NCBI RefSeq assembly: GCF_042643145.1
Contig: NZ_JBHRSA010000049.1
Span: forward strand, 62,001-126,000
Origin: Virgibacillus_O xinjiangensis
Lineage (GTDB): Bacteria > Bacillota > Bacilli > Bacillales > Amphibacillaceae
Direction of reading: 5' to 3'
Length of the DNA stretch: 64,000 nt
Both the position numbers and the translations under genes were made by a program. Shown here piece after piece: positions 40,466-48,250 of this stretch (its first letter is position 1; every line of letters starts with the position of its first letter). The notes under the pieces are model-generated. The model did no database searches. It saw nothing but the letters and a program-made list of their open reading frames with translations, and was not told where the DNA came from.

Positions 40466-42007
40466 ATGGAAGGAACAATCTTTTCAATTATTCCGGCAGT
40501 GATCATGCTGGTTTTAGTATTGCTTACAAGGAAGGTGCTCATCTCCCTCGGAGTGGGTATTGTTGCAGGAGCTCTGATGATTCATGAGTTTTCCATTCTG
40601 AGTGCAATAGAAGAAATATGGTATGTGTTCTATACGATTTTTATAGTGGACGGAGCAATTAATACAGGCAATATTCTGTTGATCACATTCCTGCTGTTTC
40701 TGGGGATGATGACCGCACTTCTACAAGCTTCCGGTGGTAGCCGCGCATTCGGGGATTGGATGATGGCCCGGATCAAGACTAGGAAAGGTGCCCAGCTGAT
40801 GACTCCAGTACTGGGACTTATTATATTTATTGATGATTATTTCAATGCATTGGCTGTGGGCCAAATCGCACGGCCAATTACGGATAGACACCGAGTGTCA
40901 CGAGCCAAGCTGGCATATTTCATTGATTCTACATCAGCGCCAATTACCGTCATATCACCGATTTCCAGTTGGGGTGCCTATATCATAGGTATATTGGGTG
41001 GACTATTTGCTGCCAATGAGGTAACGGACTATCAGCCTCTTTCTGCTTTTCTACAGATGGTGCCACTCAACCTATATGCAGTGGCAGCTCTCCTTCTAGT
41101 ATTTTTAACCGCCTATTTCCAGTTGAATCTTGGAGCAATGCATAAGCATGAACGACGGGCTGTAGAGGAAGGACAACTGTTGAACCCGGACCAGGATAAC
41201 GTACCAGGCGACTTGGGTGATACCTTTGAACCACACCAAGCCGGCAAGGTCTATCATTTGCTTGCACCGATTATTGTATTGATTGTTGTAACGGTTACCG
41301 CTATGGTTGTGACCGGAGCACAGGCATCTGAGCGAGAAGTTGATATCCTTGCTGTGTTTGCCAATACGGATGTCAATCTTTCCCTGTTCCTTGGTGGTAC
41401 AGCAGCTGTTATGACTGGTCTTATTCTGCATTTCATGCAGGAAGCACCGCGGGCTAATACGGGGAGAATCCTATCAGAAGGTATCAAAACCATGCTGCCT
41501 GCCATCTATATCCTGGTTCTCGCCTGGATGATAGGATCGATTATAGGTACGCTCGAGACCGGAGAATACCTTGCACAGGTCGTCAGTGATGCGAATGTGA
41601 GTGGGTCAATGCTTCCGTTTATCTTCTTTTTGATAGCCGGATTGATGGCTGTGGGCACAGGTACTTCCTGGGGGACATTCGGGATTATGCTGCCGATTGC
41701 AGCTGAGGTAGCTGTAACCACGGATATTCATATGCTGCTCCCAGCATTGGCCGCCGTCCTGGCGGGAGCCGTATTCGGGGACCATTGCACACCTATTTCA
41801 GACACAACCATCCTCTCGTCCACCGGTGCAGGGTCCAATCATATCGATCATGTCATTACCCAGCTTCCATACGCCGGAATTGCCGCTGGTGCAGCGGGCG
41901 CGGGTTATCTATTGCTGGGATTGACAAGCCAAGCATGGCTTTCCCTACTGTTGACAGCAGGGCTGGTTATCTTGATTGCATCCTTAATCTACATGCGTAA
42001 AAAATAA
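40466..42007 (+). CDS. NhaC family antiporter-like carrier, probable lysine transporter
   Basis: A 513-residue membrane protein with about twelve helices and NhaC-family stretches: LFIDDYFNALAVGQIARPITD-like segment (core DDYFNALAVGQIARP), STSAPITVISPISSWGAY, GTGTSWGTFGIMLPIAAE and GDHCTPISDTTILSSTGAG. The family is annotated as Na+/H+ antiporters. However, the gene lies directly behind a lysine riboswitch, and comparative studies of L-box regulons predicted NhaC-type proteins (LysW) as lysine carriers. Lysine uptake coupled to Na+ or H+ is therefore the likelier role. ATG 40466 follows TTTGGAGGT. Confidence 0.85.
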   Translation: MEGTIFSIIPAVIMLVLVLLTRKVLISLGVGIVAGALMIHEFSILSAIEEIWYVFYTIFIVDGAINTGNILLITFLLFLGMMTALLQASGGSRAFGDWMMARIKTRKGAQLMTPVLGLIIFIDDYFNALAVGQIARPITDRHRVSRAKLAYFIDSTSAPITVISPISSWGAYIIGILGGLFAANEVTDYQPLSAFLQMVPLNLYAVAALLLVFLTAYFQLNLGAMHKHERRAVEEGQLLNPDQDNVPGDLGDTFEPHQAGKVYHLLAPIIVLIVVTVTAMVVTGAQASEREVDILAVFANTDVNLSLFLGGTAAVMTGLILHFMQEAPRANTGRILSEGIKTMLPAIYILVLAWMIGSIIGTLETGEYLAQVVSDANVSGSMLPFIFFLIAGLMAVGTGTSWGTFGIMLPIAAEVAVTTDIHMLLPALAAVLAGAVFGDHCTPISDTTILSSTGAGSNHIDHVITQLPYAGIAAGAAGAGYLLLGLTSQAWLSLLLTAGLVILIASLIYMRKK

Positions 42008-42011
42008 AATG

Positions 42012-42052
42012 ACACGTTCCTTCTTTAAGCAAATGGAAGGAACGTGTTTTTC
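42012..42052 (+). terminator. Terminator after the NhaC-type gene
   Basis: ACACGTTCCTTC...GAAGGAACGTGT with a T run. Confidence 0.85.
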
Positions 42053-42085
42053 TTTCTCAAAAATTGGGAAAATTTAATTATTATT

Positions 42086-42114
42086 TTGACATAGGATAAA
42101 AGTACCGTTATAAT
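42086..42114 (+). promoter_or_regulatory. Consensus sigma-A promoter of the NSS transporter
   Basis: TTGACA (42086-42091), 17 nt and TATAAT (42109-42114), a perfect housekeeping match. A short dyad ATCT-AAA-AGAT follows near +10, a possible repressor site. Confidence 0.75.
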
Positions 42115-42213
42115 ACTATTAAAATCTAAAAGATAAAAATATTTAAACATTTCCAGGTGAGATCAGGCATAGATTAATGATAGCACCGGGAAAATCAGAG
42201 GGGGAGGTCTACA

Positions 42214-43749
42214 ATGAATACACGTTCACAATGGGGGACAAGGGCGGGATTCATCCTTGCAGCAGTTGGTTCTGCGGTTGGCTTGGGGAATATCTGGAGA
42301 TTTCCATCGGTTGCTTATGAAAACGGTGGCGGAGCTTTTTTCATACCGTACTTGTTTGCTTTGCTTACAGCCGGCATCCCTATTTTGATCATGGAGTTTA
42401 CCATGGGTCATAAATACCGGGGGTCCTCACCGATGACTTTCAGCAGATTGAATAAAAAGACGGAGTGGATCGGATGGTGGGGTGTACTGATTGCTTTTGT
42501 GATTTCCACGTATTATTCCGTCATCATCGCGTGGGCTATTTCCTATTCGGTCTTCTCATTCAATTTGAATTGGGGGTCTGATACGGAAGGGTTTTTGTTC
42601 AACAATTATCTTAATTTAGCAGCACCGGGCGAGGTTGGTGGATTTGTTCCTGGTGTTCTCATTCCGTTGATCATTGTCTGGGTTGTGGTGCTCGGCATCC
42701 TGTTCAAAGGTGTAAAGAAAGGCATTGAAATTGCCAACAGGATATTCATTCCGTTATTAGTACTAATATTTCTTATTATTGTATTGCGGGCTGTTACACT
42801 TCCTGGAGCAGTAGACGGGCTGGAAGCATTTTTTGCACCAGATTTTTCACAGATCATGTCACCCGATGTTTGGATAGCTGCCTATGGCCAGATTTTCTTT
42901 AGCTTATCCATCGCATTTGCCATTATGATCACCTATTCCAGCTATCTGCCGAAGAAATCGGATATCACGAATAACGCCTTCATCGTCGGGTTCGGCAACT
43001 CTAGTTTTGAGCTGTTGGCCGGTATTGGTGTATTCGGTATCCTTGGGTTTATGGCCATGGAATCCAATGTAGCGGTAGATGAAGTGGTTGCCGGTGGCGT
43101 AGGGTTGGCATTCGTTGTCTTTCCTGCCATCATCAATGAGTTTCCTGCAATGAATGAACTGTTCGGATTCCTGTTTTTTGCTTCACTTGTCTTGGCAGGG
43201 CTATCGTCCCTTATGTCCATATCGGAAACATATATCTCCGGCCTTGTCGATAAATTCAACATTTCCAGAGGGAAGGCTGTCTTATATGGCGGGGGACTAG
43301 CAGCACTTATTTCCTTATTGTATGCAACACAGGGAGGCTTGAACTTCCTCGATTCGGTAGACTATTTCATTAATCAGTTTGGTGTAGCCCTTGCAGGTTT
43401 GGTTGAAGTAATCGCTATTGCTTGGTTCCTGCGCAGTCTTAAAGATCTGCAAACTCATGCCAACGGAGTATCGGATGTCCGTTTAGGTTCCTGGTGGACG
43501 ATTAGTTTGACGATCATCACGCCAATTGTTCTAGGCTACATGATGTTTGGTTTGTTCTCTCAAAACCTCCTGCAGCGGTTCGAGACAGAAACAGGAAACT
43601 ATGGAGGTTATAGTGATACATTCATCTTATTTACCGGATGGGCAGTGGCGGCTGCAGCATTAATTATCGGCTTCCTTATGTCTGCTACTCGATGGAGAAC
43701 TACAACAGAAAATGCCTATCAAGAAAACGAATCAAGGGAGGTCAAATAA
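42214..43749 (+). CDS. Neurotransmitter:sodium symporter family transporter (MetP-like, methionine/alanine importer)
   Basis: A sodium-coupled amino-acid importer with the LeuT fold. The 511 residues have the helix-1 signature GSAVGLGNIWRFPSVAYENGG reduced to its core GLGNIWRFP near 25-33, the Na/substrate contact region SLSIAFAIMITYSSYLP, and twelve helices. The next gene, only two bases later, is a MetS-type small subunit, which points to the MetPS type of methionine and alanine importer known from Corynebacterium glutamicum. ATG 42214 follows GGGGGAGGT. Confidence 0.9.
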   Translation: MNTRSQWGTRAGFILAAVGSAVGLGNIWRFPSVAYENGGGAFFIPYLFALLTAGIPILIMEFTMGHKYRGSSPMTFSRLNKKTEWIGWWGVLIAFVISTYYSVIIAWAISYSVFSFNLNWGSDTEGFLFNNYLNLAAPGEVGGFVPGVLIPLIIVWVVVLGILFKGVKKGIEIANRIFIPLLVLIFLIIVLRAVTLPGAVDGLEAFFAPDFSQIMSPDVWIAAYGQIFFSLSIAFAIMITYSSYLPKKSDITNNAFIVGFGNSSFELLAGIGVFGILGFMAMESNVAVDEVVAGGVGLAFVVFPAIINEFPAMNELFGFLFFASLVLAGLSSLMSISETYISGLVDKFNISRGKAVLYGGGLAALISLLYATQGGLNFLDSVDYFINQFGVALAGLVEVIAIAWFLRSLKDLQTHANGVSDVRLGSWWTISLTIITPIVLGYMMFGLFSQNLLQRFETETGNYGGYSDTFILFTGWAVAAAALIIGFLMSATRWRTTTENAYQENESREVK

Positions 43750-43750
43750 T

Positions 43751-43858
43751 ATGAGTGCTGGAGCTATCAGCGTAATGATTATCGGTATGGTCATCATATG
43801 GGGAGGATTGGCTGGAAGCATCGGCTATGCTGTTAAAAAGGGAAAAGATACGCAATAA
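43751..43858 (+). CDS. MetS family NSS transporter small subunit (35 residues)
   Basis: A very short membrane protein. Residues 5-28 form one hydrophobic helix (AISVMIIGMVIIWGGLAG), followed by a polar tail with KKGKD. ATG 43751 lies just after the stop of the large subunit and is served by GGGAGGT inside the end of that gene. Small subunits of this kind are required for activity of MetP. The family call rests on length, composition and position. Confidence 0.85.
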   Translation: MSAGAISVMIIGMVIIWGGLAGSIGYAVKKGKDTQ

Positions 43859-43872
43859 CGGGACAACTCGCA

Positions 43873-43904
43873 AAAGAGCCTTTACTTCAGGGTAAAGGCT
43901 CTTT
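43873..43904. terminator. Bidirectional terminator between metS-like gene and lytH
   Basis: AAAGAGCCTTTAC...GTAAAGGCTCTTT, perfect 13-bp arms, between converging genes. Confidence 0.85.
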
Positions 43905-43910
43905 CCTGTT

Positions 43911-44894
43911 CTATTTATCTTTTGCCATCCTTTCCCATTTCTTCAGGAAGGGATAAGGGTCAAACGACCATTCCTTCTTTCCATTATCTTTATACATTCC
44001 ATAATGGAGATGGGGAGGGAATTTCCCAGATGTGCCTGGTGGTCCGTATCCTGTTGATCCAACACTGCCAAGAACATCCCCCGGCTTGACAACCTGTCCT
44101 ACCTCAAGGTCTTCTTCATAGCCGCTCATATGGGCATAATAATGATAGATGTTGTAAATATCCCTAATGCCGATTCTCCAACCGCCATAAAGATTCCATC
44201 CCATCATCTCTACTACTCCATACGTAGTCGATTTAACGGGCGTGCCATAATCCGCAAAGATATCCGTACCTTCATGAATACGCAAACCGCCAAAACCTCG
44301 TCTGTCCCCCCATGTATTATTATAGCTGTAGTTATACTCGGTCGCTACAGGGAAGTCACGGTCGGTTAAACGTATCTTCTGGAAAGTCTTGAAAACCTTT
44401 GCTGTATTCATGATCGTCTGAACGGTCAGATCCCGTTTATAATGCTTCCATAGGGCGATTTTGATGTCGTCTCTTGTCGGACCTTCTTCGAGAAGGATAT
44501 TAGCCATCGTATACAGCATATCTTCAGGTTCCTGGGGATTTGCTTTCCCATCACCGTTGCCGTCTAAGCCCTTACCATTAAACAGGTTGATAAACGCTTC
44601 TTCCTGTAAAGAAGCGATGTTACCTGCACCAAACCAGACTTCGGGCTTCAGGGAGATGGAAACGATTTTTTCTTCTTCATTACTGTCTTGCATGTTTCGT
44701 TCATAGTTATCAATCGCTGCAAGGTAATACCATGGTATTTGCGTCAATGTCTCTGTTTTTTTGAACAATGCCATTCTTCTTTTGTGAAGTTCCTCAGCAT
44801 TTTCCTCATCGCTCTCCGCAGTAGCGAGGGATGGAATGGAAAGGATAAGGAGCAACAATATACTGAGGACCTTTATGCATTTCGGGATCAACAA
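43911..44894 (-). CDS. lytH: M23 family L-Ala-D-Glu peptidase LytH (sporulation)
   Basis: A secreted metallopeptidase that trims cortex peptidoglycan stem peptides to single alanines during sporulation. The 327-residue protein has a signal peptide (hydrophobic KVLSILLLLILSIPSLATA) and a C-terminal M23 domain with GLRIHEGTDIFADYGTPV (zinc His and Asp) and PPHLHYGMYKD. The annotated frame reaches GTG 44900, which overlaps the AAGGAGGTG site; TTG 44894 or 44891 is more likely. It is transcribed with the YhcN/YlaJ-like gene, behind a sigma-G-like promoter. Confidence 0.88.
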   Translation of the reverse strand: MLIPKCIKVLSILLLLILSIPSLATAESDEENAEELHKRRMALFKKTETLTQIPWYYLAAIDNYERNMQDSNEEEKIVSISLKPEVWFGAGNIASLQEEAFINLFNGKGLDGNGDGKANPQEPEDMLYTMANILLEEGPTRDDIKIALWKHYKRDLTVQTIMNTAKVFKTFQKIRLTDRDFPVATEYNYSYNNTWGDRRGFGGLRIHEGTDIFADYGTPVKSTTYGVVEMMGWNLYGGWRIGIRDIYNIYHYYAHMSGYEEDLEVGQVVKPGDVLGSVGSTGYGPPGTSGKFPPHLHYGMYKDNGKKEWSFDPYPFLKKWERMAKDK

Positions 44895-44926
44895 TGTCAC
44901 CTCCTTGTATTGATTTAATAAGCTGG

Positions 44927-45475
44927 TTATTGAGGTTTTTCCATTTCTTGAATAATTTGATTGATGGTGTTGTCAAAGTTTTGATTCTGTGTTGTAGAGT
45001 TGTGCAAGCTTTGGATCTCATCGATCAATCCAATGTTATCGGAAACGTGTATCTTAAAATACCCTGGCATGACGGATTCCGCTGTTTTTGCTGCTGTATT
45101 TGCAGCCTCGTCATCATTGAGCTTTTCGTTTTTCTCATAGGCTATCAGTACCTCTTCATCGGTGACCAATGTAGCCGCTTGTTCAAATCCTTCGCTTTGC
45201 AGGATGGTTCTGGTGATCATATCTGCCATTTGTGGCCGATTAATCTCCATATCGCGGTTAGCCTCTTCATTATTCTCTATTTCATCCCGTTGGTAATGGA
45301 CATACCCAAGCCTTTCGTCCATTTCTGGGTCAGCGTTCTCCTCCATCTGAGTATTTGGGTCCAGTTCATCTGCGATTTCTTCCTGTTCATCTGTCCCTGG
45401 GTCATTGTTCTCCGGGGCACATGCACCCAAAAATACAAGGGTAAGAATACTTATGAAAAGCAGTTGTTTTTTCAA
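44927..45475 (-). CDS. YhcN/YlaJ family spore lipoprotein (YutC-like)
   Basis: A 182-residue lipoprotein. The signal peptide (1-18) ends in the lipobox FLGAC and is followed by an acidic low-complexity linker (about 20-75) and the YhcN/YlaJ domain with READMI-like QMADMITRTILQSEGFEQA and VLIAYEKNEKLND. Family members are inner-spore-membrane lipoproteins involved in spore germination. TTG 45475 follows AGGAGG at seven bases. It lies 32 nt before lytH, the slot of yutC in B. subtilis, although lipA, which sits nearby there, is absent here. Confidence 0.82.
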   Translation of the reverse strand: MKKQLLFISILTLVFLGACAPENNDPGTDEQEEIADELDPNTQMEENADPEMDERLGYVHYQRDEIENNEEANRDMEINRPQMADMITRTILQSEGFEQAATLVTDEEVLIAYEKNEKLNDDEAANTAAKTAESVMPGYFKIHVSDNIGLIDEIQSLHNSTTQNQNFDNTINQIIQEMEKPQ

Positions 45476-45510
45476 GTTTCATCCTCCTAACACTGTTCAT
45501 ATCTCCATAT

Positions 45511-45540
45511 TAGTTTGTCGAAGGGGAGGGAAATCATTCA
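45511..45540 (-). promoter_or_regulatory. Sigma-G-like promoter of the yutC-like/lytH unit
   Basis: On the minus strand: TGAATG (45540-45535), a 17-nt spacer and CAAACTA (45517-45511), close to the forespore consensus TGAATA-N17/18-CATACTA. B. subtilis lytH is known to be sigma-G dependent. Confidence 0.45.
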
Positions 45541-45609
45541 TGATTATATCGTGGTAACATACGCCTGGGGTGTGATACACTAAAAAAAAGATGATGGGGG
45601 TGACCAGGC

Positions 45610-45885
45610 TTGATTGAATTGCATGGTAAAACATATGAGCTGATCGAGAATGAGAAAAATGGGTTTGACGAGACTGCCCTCAATGACCGCTATTCGGAAA
45701 TTTTAGCCAAATACGACTTCATTGTCGGGGACTGGGGTTATGAACAGCTGCGTTTAAAAGGATTTTATACAGATCGAAATACGAAGGCACCACTTGACTC
45801 CCGAATCAGTACACTGGATGATTACCTTTATGAGTATTGCAATTTTGGCTGTGCGTACTTTGTGCTTAAAAAAGTGGACAGGTGA
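45610..45885 (+). CDS. yutD: DUF1027 domain protein (YutD)
   Basis: A 91-residue protein of the YutD/DUF1027 family, unknown function, found across Firmicutes. The family stretches YDFIVGDWGYEQLRLKGFY and LDDYLYEYCNFGCAYFVL are present. Its fold in family members resembles ribosome- or RNA-associated small proteins, but no role is proven. TTG 45610 follows GGGGGTGA. It diverges from the spore lipoprotein gene and ends at a hairpin. Confidence 0.88.
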   Translation: MIELHGKTYELIENEKNGFDETALNDRYSEILAKYDFIVGDWGYEQLRLKGFYTDRNTKAPLDSRISTLDDYLYEYCNFGCAYFVLKKVDR

Positions 45886-45886
45886 A

Positions 45887-45922
45887 AAAGAGTAGCAGAC
45901 ATAGAGGACTGCTACTCTTTTT
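45887..45922. terminator. Bidirectional terminator after yutD
   Basis: AAAAAGAGTAGCAG...CTGCTACTCTTTTT, perfect arms with T runs on both strands. Its right arm overlaps the end of the converging gene. Confidence 0.85.
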
Positions 45923-46187
45923 GCGACATATTGCCTTCCTCATCATGCAGCGGGTGGGCGCCCGGTGTTTGTCTTGGCAGGTCATCATGCAGTTCTTCGC
46001 TTGGATAAGTGTAAGCACTGGACCGATGCTGCCCTTCCCCCCAAGGCGTCGATTTCCCCTCCACTGCCTTATCTTCTTGTAGTGCGGAGCCAAAGGGACC
46101 CTCTGGAAACTCTTCCGGGATGATTTCATTCCTCACTTTGTCTACCGTTGTAAAATCAGAGTATTTTTTATTATGCTTTTTCGGCAT
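45912..46187 (-). CDS. Short conserved Bacillaceae protein (possible DUF3905 type)
   Basis: A 91-residue soluble, charged protein without membrane segments. It has IIPEEFPEGPFGSAL, KSTPWGEGQ and DLPRQTPGAHPLHDE, motifs I associate with small Bacillaceae 'cytosolic proteins' sometimes put in DUF3905. No function is known. ATG 46187 follows GGAGGGG; the frame continues upstream to 46205. It converges with yutD and shares its terminator. The family name is uncertain, but the gene itself is well supported. Confidence 0.7.
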   Translation of the reverse strand: MPKKHNKKYSDFTTVDKVRNEIIPEEFPEGPFGSALQEDKAVEGKSTPWGEGQHRSSAYTYPSEELHDDLPRQTPGAHPLHDEEGNMSQKE

Positions 46188-46357
46188 GTTACCCCTCCAT
46201 TTCATTCTTAGGGTTTCCTAAAATGGCAATGCTATGAGAATCTGGGCGAGCTTTTGACAGAAATAGGGGTTGGCCCCTGGCACAGTGTAGCGCCAGTTAT
46301 CCAATATATAAGGAATATGGTATGATGTAGGAAAGTACAATTCTGGAGGGAATGGAC

Positions 46358-46795
46358 ATGTATTTTGTTGACAGGGGGAAGATTGAGGAAATACTTACAT
46401 ATATGGAAGGGGTGCTTGATGGCATCCGAAAAGGAAAGTTCAGCACAAGCTACGACAAGTTTGCATTGGAACGCATGGTTCATGTATTGATTGAATCAAC
46501 GCTTGATGTCGGAAACATGATGATTGACGGATTTATTATGCGAGACCCTGGGAGTTATGATGATATCATAGATATACTGGTCGATGAAAAAGTACTTCCT
46601 ACTGAAGAAGAAGGAAATTATAAGGAAGTCATCCGATTGAGAAAGATACTGGTGAATGAATATACGGCAGTTGACCATACCTTCCTGCAGGATACTGTAC
46701 ATAAAAATATGAACTCGCTCGAGCAGTTCAGTAAGCGCATTAGAGAATACTTGAATAGTGAACTCGGGGTAGCCAACGCTTTCACCAATGAATAA
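46358..46795 (+). CDS. yutE: DUF86/HepT-like protein YutE
   Basis: A 145-residue helical protein of the HepT/DUF86 superfamily, whose toxin members are ribonucleases with an RX4-6HXY motif. Here the equivalent segment is RKILVNEYTAVD near residues 108-119, so the His is an Asn. No MNT-type antitoxin nucleotidyltransferase is next to it. It is thus probably a stand-alone chromosomal YutE, not an active toxin. ATG 46358 has GGAGGG seven bases upstream; the ORF also contains ATG 46352. yutF follows after 30 nt. Confidence 0.85.
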   Translation: MYFVDRGKIEEILTYMEGVLDGIRKGKFSTSYDKFALERMVHVLIESTLDVGNMMIDGFIMRDPGSYDDIIDILVDEKVLPTEEEGNYKEVIRLRKILVNEYTAVDHTFLQDTVHKNMNSLEQFSKRIREYLNSELGVANAFTNE

Positions 46796-46825
46796 TGTTT
46801 TTCACAGCAAGGAGTGAAGCCGGAA

Positions 46826-47599
46826 ATGAAGAAATATAAAGGTTACTTGATTGATTTGGATGGAACGATGTATTTAGGCAAAGATCCAATCGACGGGGCC
46901 AAGGAATTTGTCGATGGCCTCCACAAGAAAAGTATACCGTATCTATTCGTCACCAATAATTCGTCAGCAACACAAGATAAGGTATCCCGAAAACTTAACC
47001 AGTTCGGTATAAAATCCACACCGGATAATGTCATAACGACGAGCTTGGCCACTGCCAAGTATATTCGGGAGAAAAAACCGAATGCAAGGTGTTATGTGAT
47101 CGGGGAAGAAGGTATTATGCAGGCCTTGAAAAATGAGGGGTTGACCGTTGCTGATGATGAGGATTGTGATTTTGTAATCGTAGGGATAGACAGACAGGTG
47201 ACCTATGAAAAATTTGCAAAGGCATGTTTGAATGTCCGCAATGGAGCGGAATTCATCTCCACTAACAGTGATGTTTCCATACCGACAGAAAGAGGGATGC
47301 TTCCGGGAAATGGATCCCTTACTTCCGTAGTATCTGTCAGTACGGGTGTAGATCCTGTATTTATCGGTAAGCCCGAGTCTGTCATCATGGAAGAAGCGCT
47401 GGAGATGATCGGACTTTCCAGGGAAGAGGCATTGATGGTTGGGGATAATTACCTGACAGATATACAAGCAGGAATTAATGCACAAATCGATACGTTGATG
47501 GTATTTACGGGAGTTACCCCCTTTGAAAAGCTGGAAGGACTGCCAGAGCCACCGACATATTATGTCCATAATCTTAAAGAATGGATGGATAACATTTAA
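46826..47599 (+). CDS. yutF: HAD-superfamily phosphatase, subclass IIA (YutF/NagD-like)
   Basis: A 257-residue HAD phosphatase. Motif I is LIDLDGTMYLG near residues 8-18, motif II LFVTNNSSAT near 40-49, the cap is type C2 (IIA), the motif III Lys region is IGKPES, and motif IV is MVGDNYLTDIQAG near 205-217. Members dephosphorylate small phosphoesters such as nucleoside or sugar phosphates. GTG 46814 is in frame, but ATG 46826 fits the AAGGAGTGA site better. A terminator follows. Confidence 0.9.
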   Translation: MKKYKGYLIDLDGTMYLGKDPIDGAKEFVDGLHKKSIPYLFVTNNSSATQDKVSRKLNQFGIKSTPDNVITTSLATAKYIREKKPNARCYVIGEEGIMQALKNEGLTVADDEDCDFVIVGIDRQVTYEKFAKACLNVRNGAEFISTNSDVSIPTERGMLPGNGSLTSVVSVSTGVDPVFIGKPESVIMEEALEMIGLSREEALMVGDNYLTDIQAGINAQIDTLMVFTGVTPFEKLEGLPEPPTYYVHNLKEWMDNI

Positions 47600-47629
47600 G
47601 GAGAGCCTGAAAAGGCTCTCCTTATTTTT
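47598..47629. terminator. Terminator after yutF
   Basis: AAGGAGAGCC-TGAAAA-GGCTCTCCTT with T-rich tail, between yutF and the converging yutG-like gene. Confidence 0.85.
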
Positions 47630-47646
47630 GGTCCGAAGAAGGCATA

Positions 47647-48162
47647 TCAGTCATCGACCGATTCCTCATTGGCCGATTCACTGTGCGCCAGCCGGGAGGA
47701 AGCAGCTGCCGCTATGGCTCCGACAATATCATCCAGGAATGTGTGCACCTCTCCACTGGACTTATCATTCAACTTTTTCAAGATGCCGGGTTTTTGCTTA
47801 TCGATATATCCGTAATTCGTAAATCCGATAGAACCATAAACATTTACAATGGAAAGCGCAATGATTTCATCTACACCATAAAGACCTTCATCTGTATCGA
47901 TTGTTTTTTGAAGCGGTTGGTCAAGCATCTTTTTTTCAGCCATTACATCAAGCTGGATGCCGGTCAAGATCGCATTTTGCACCTCTCTCTTCGTAAGTAC
48001 ACGATCTACGTTATGTCGGCATTCATCCATTGTAAGATCGTCATGATATTTTGACTGGAGGTAGTAGACTAGCTCTGCAATATCATCCAATTCCACACCT
48101 CTTTCGGTGAGAAGTTGTCTGGCTTTGATTTCTAATTCGCTTTGCCTAGTATTATTTTCCAC
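47647..48162 (-). CDS. Phosphatidylglycerophosphatase A family protein (YutG-like)
   Basis: A 171-residue protein of the PgpA family (PF04608), which in E. coli dephosphorylates phosphatidylglycerophosphate. The family motif GEVHTFLDDIVGAIAAAASS near 135-154 carries the Asp pair, and YGVDEIIALSIVNVYGSIGFTNYG lies upstream. Unlike E. coli PgpA it has no clear membrane helices and an extra N-terminal helical part, typical of the Bacillus YutG subgroup. Lipid phosphatase activity is therefore only an inference. It diverges from yutH. Confidence 0.82.
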   Translation of the reverse strand: MENNTRQSELEIKARQLLTERGVELDDIAELVYYLQSKYHDDLTMDECRHNVDRVLTKREVQNAILTGIQLDVMAEKKMLDQPLQKTIDTDEGLYGVDEIIALSIVNVYGSIGFTNYGYIDKQKPGILKKLNDKSSGEVHTFLDDIVGAIAAAASSRLAHSESANEESVDD

Positions 48163-48250
48163 AGTATCACCTTTTCTTTAAATTGGTATTTTGGTTAAGT
48201 ATTCCCTTTTCGTCTCATAAACTAATCATAAAATAATTGGAGGGATTTCC

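Noticed and set aside
44894..45490. 198-codon plus-strand frame opposite the spore lipoprotein gene
   Set aside because: The minus-strand gene has a lipobox, AGGAGG site and family domain; the plus frame has no ribosome binding site and overlaps two genes.
46358..46795. Possible HepT/MNT toxin-antitoxin system
   Set aside because: Only the HepT-like half is present, its catalytic His is Asn, and neighbours are conserved housekeeping genes.
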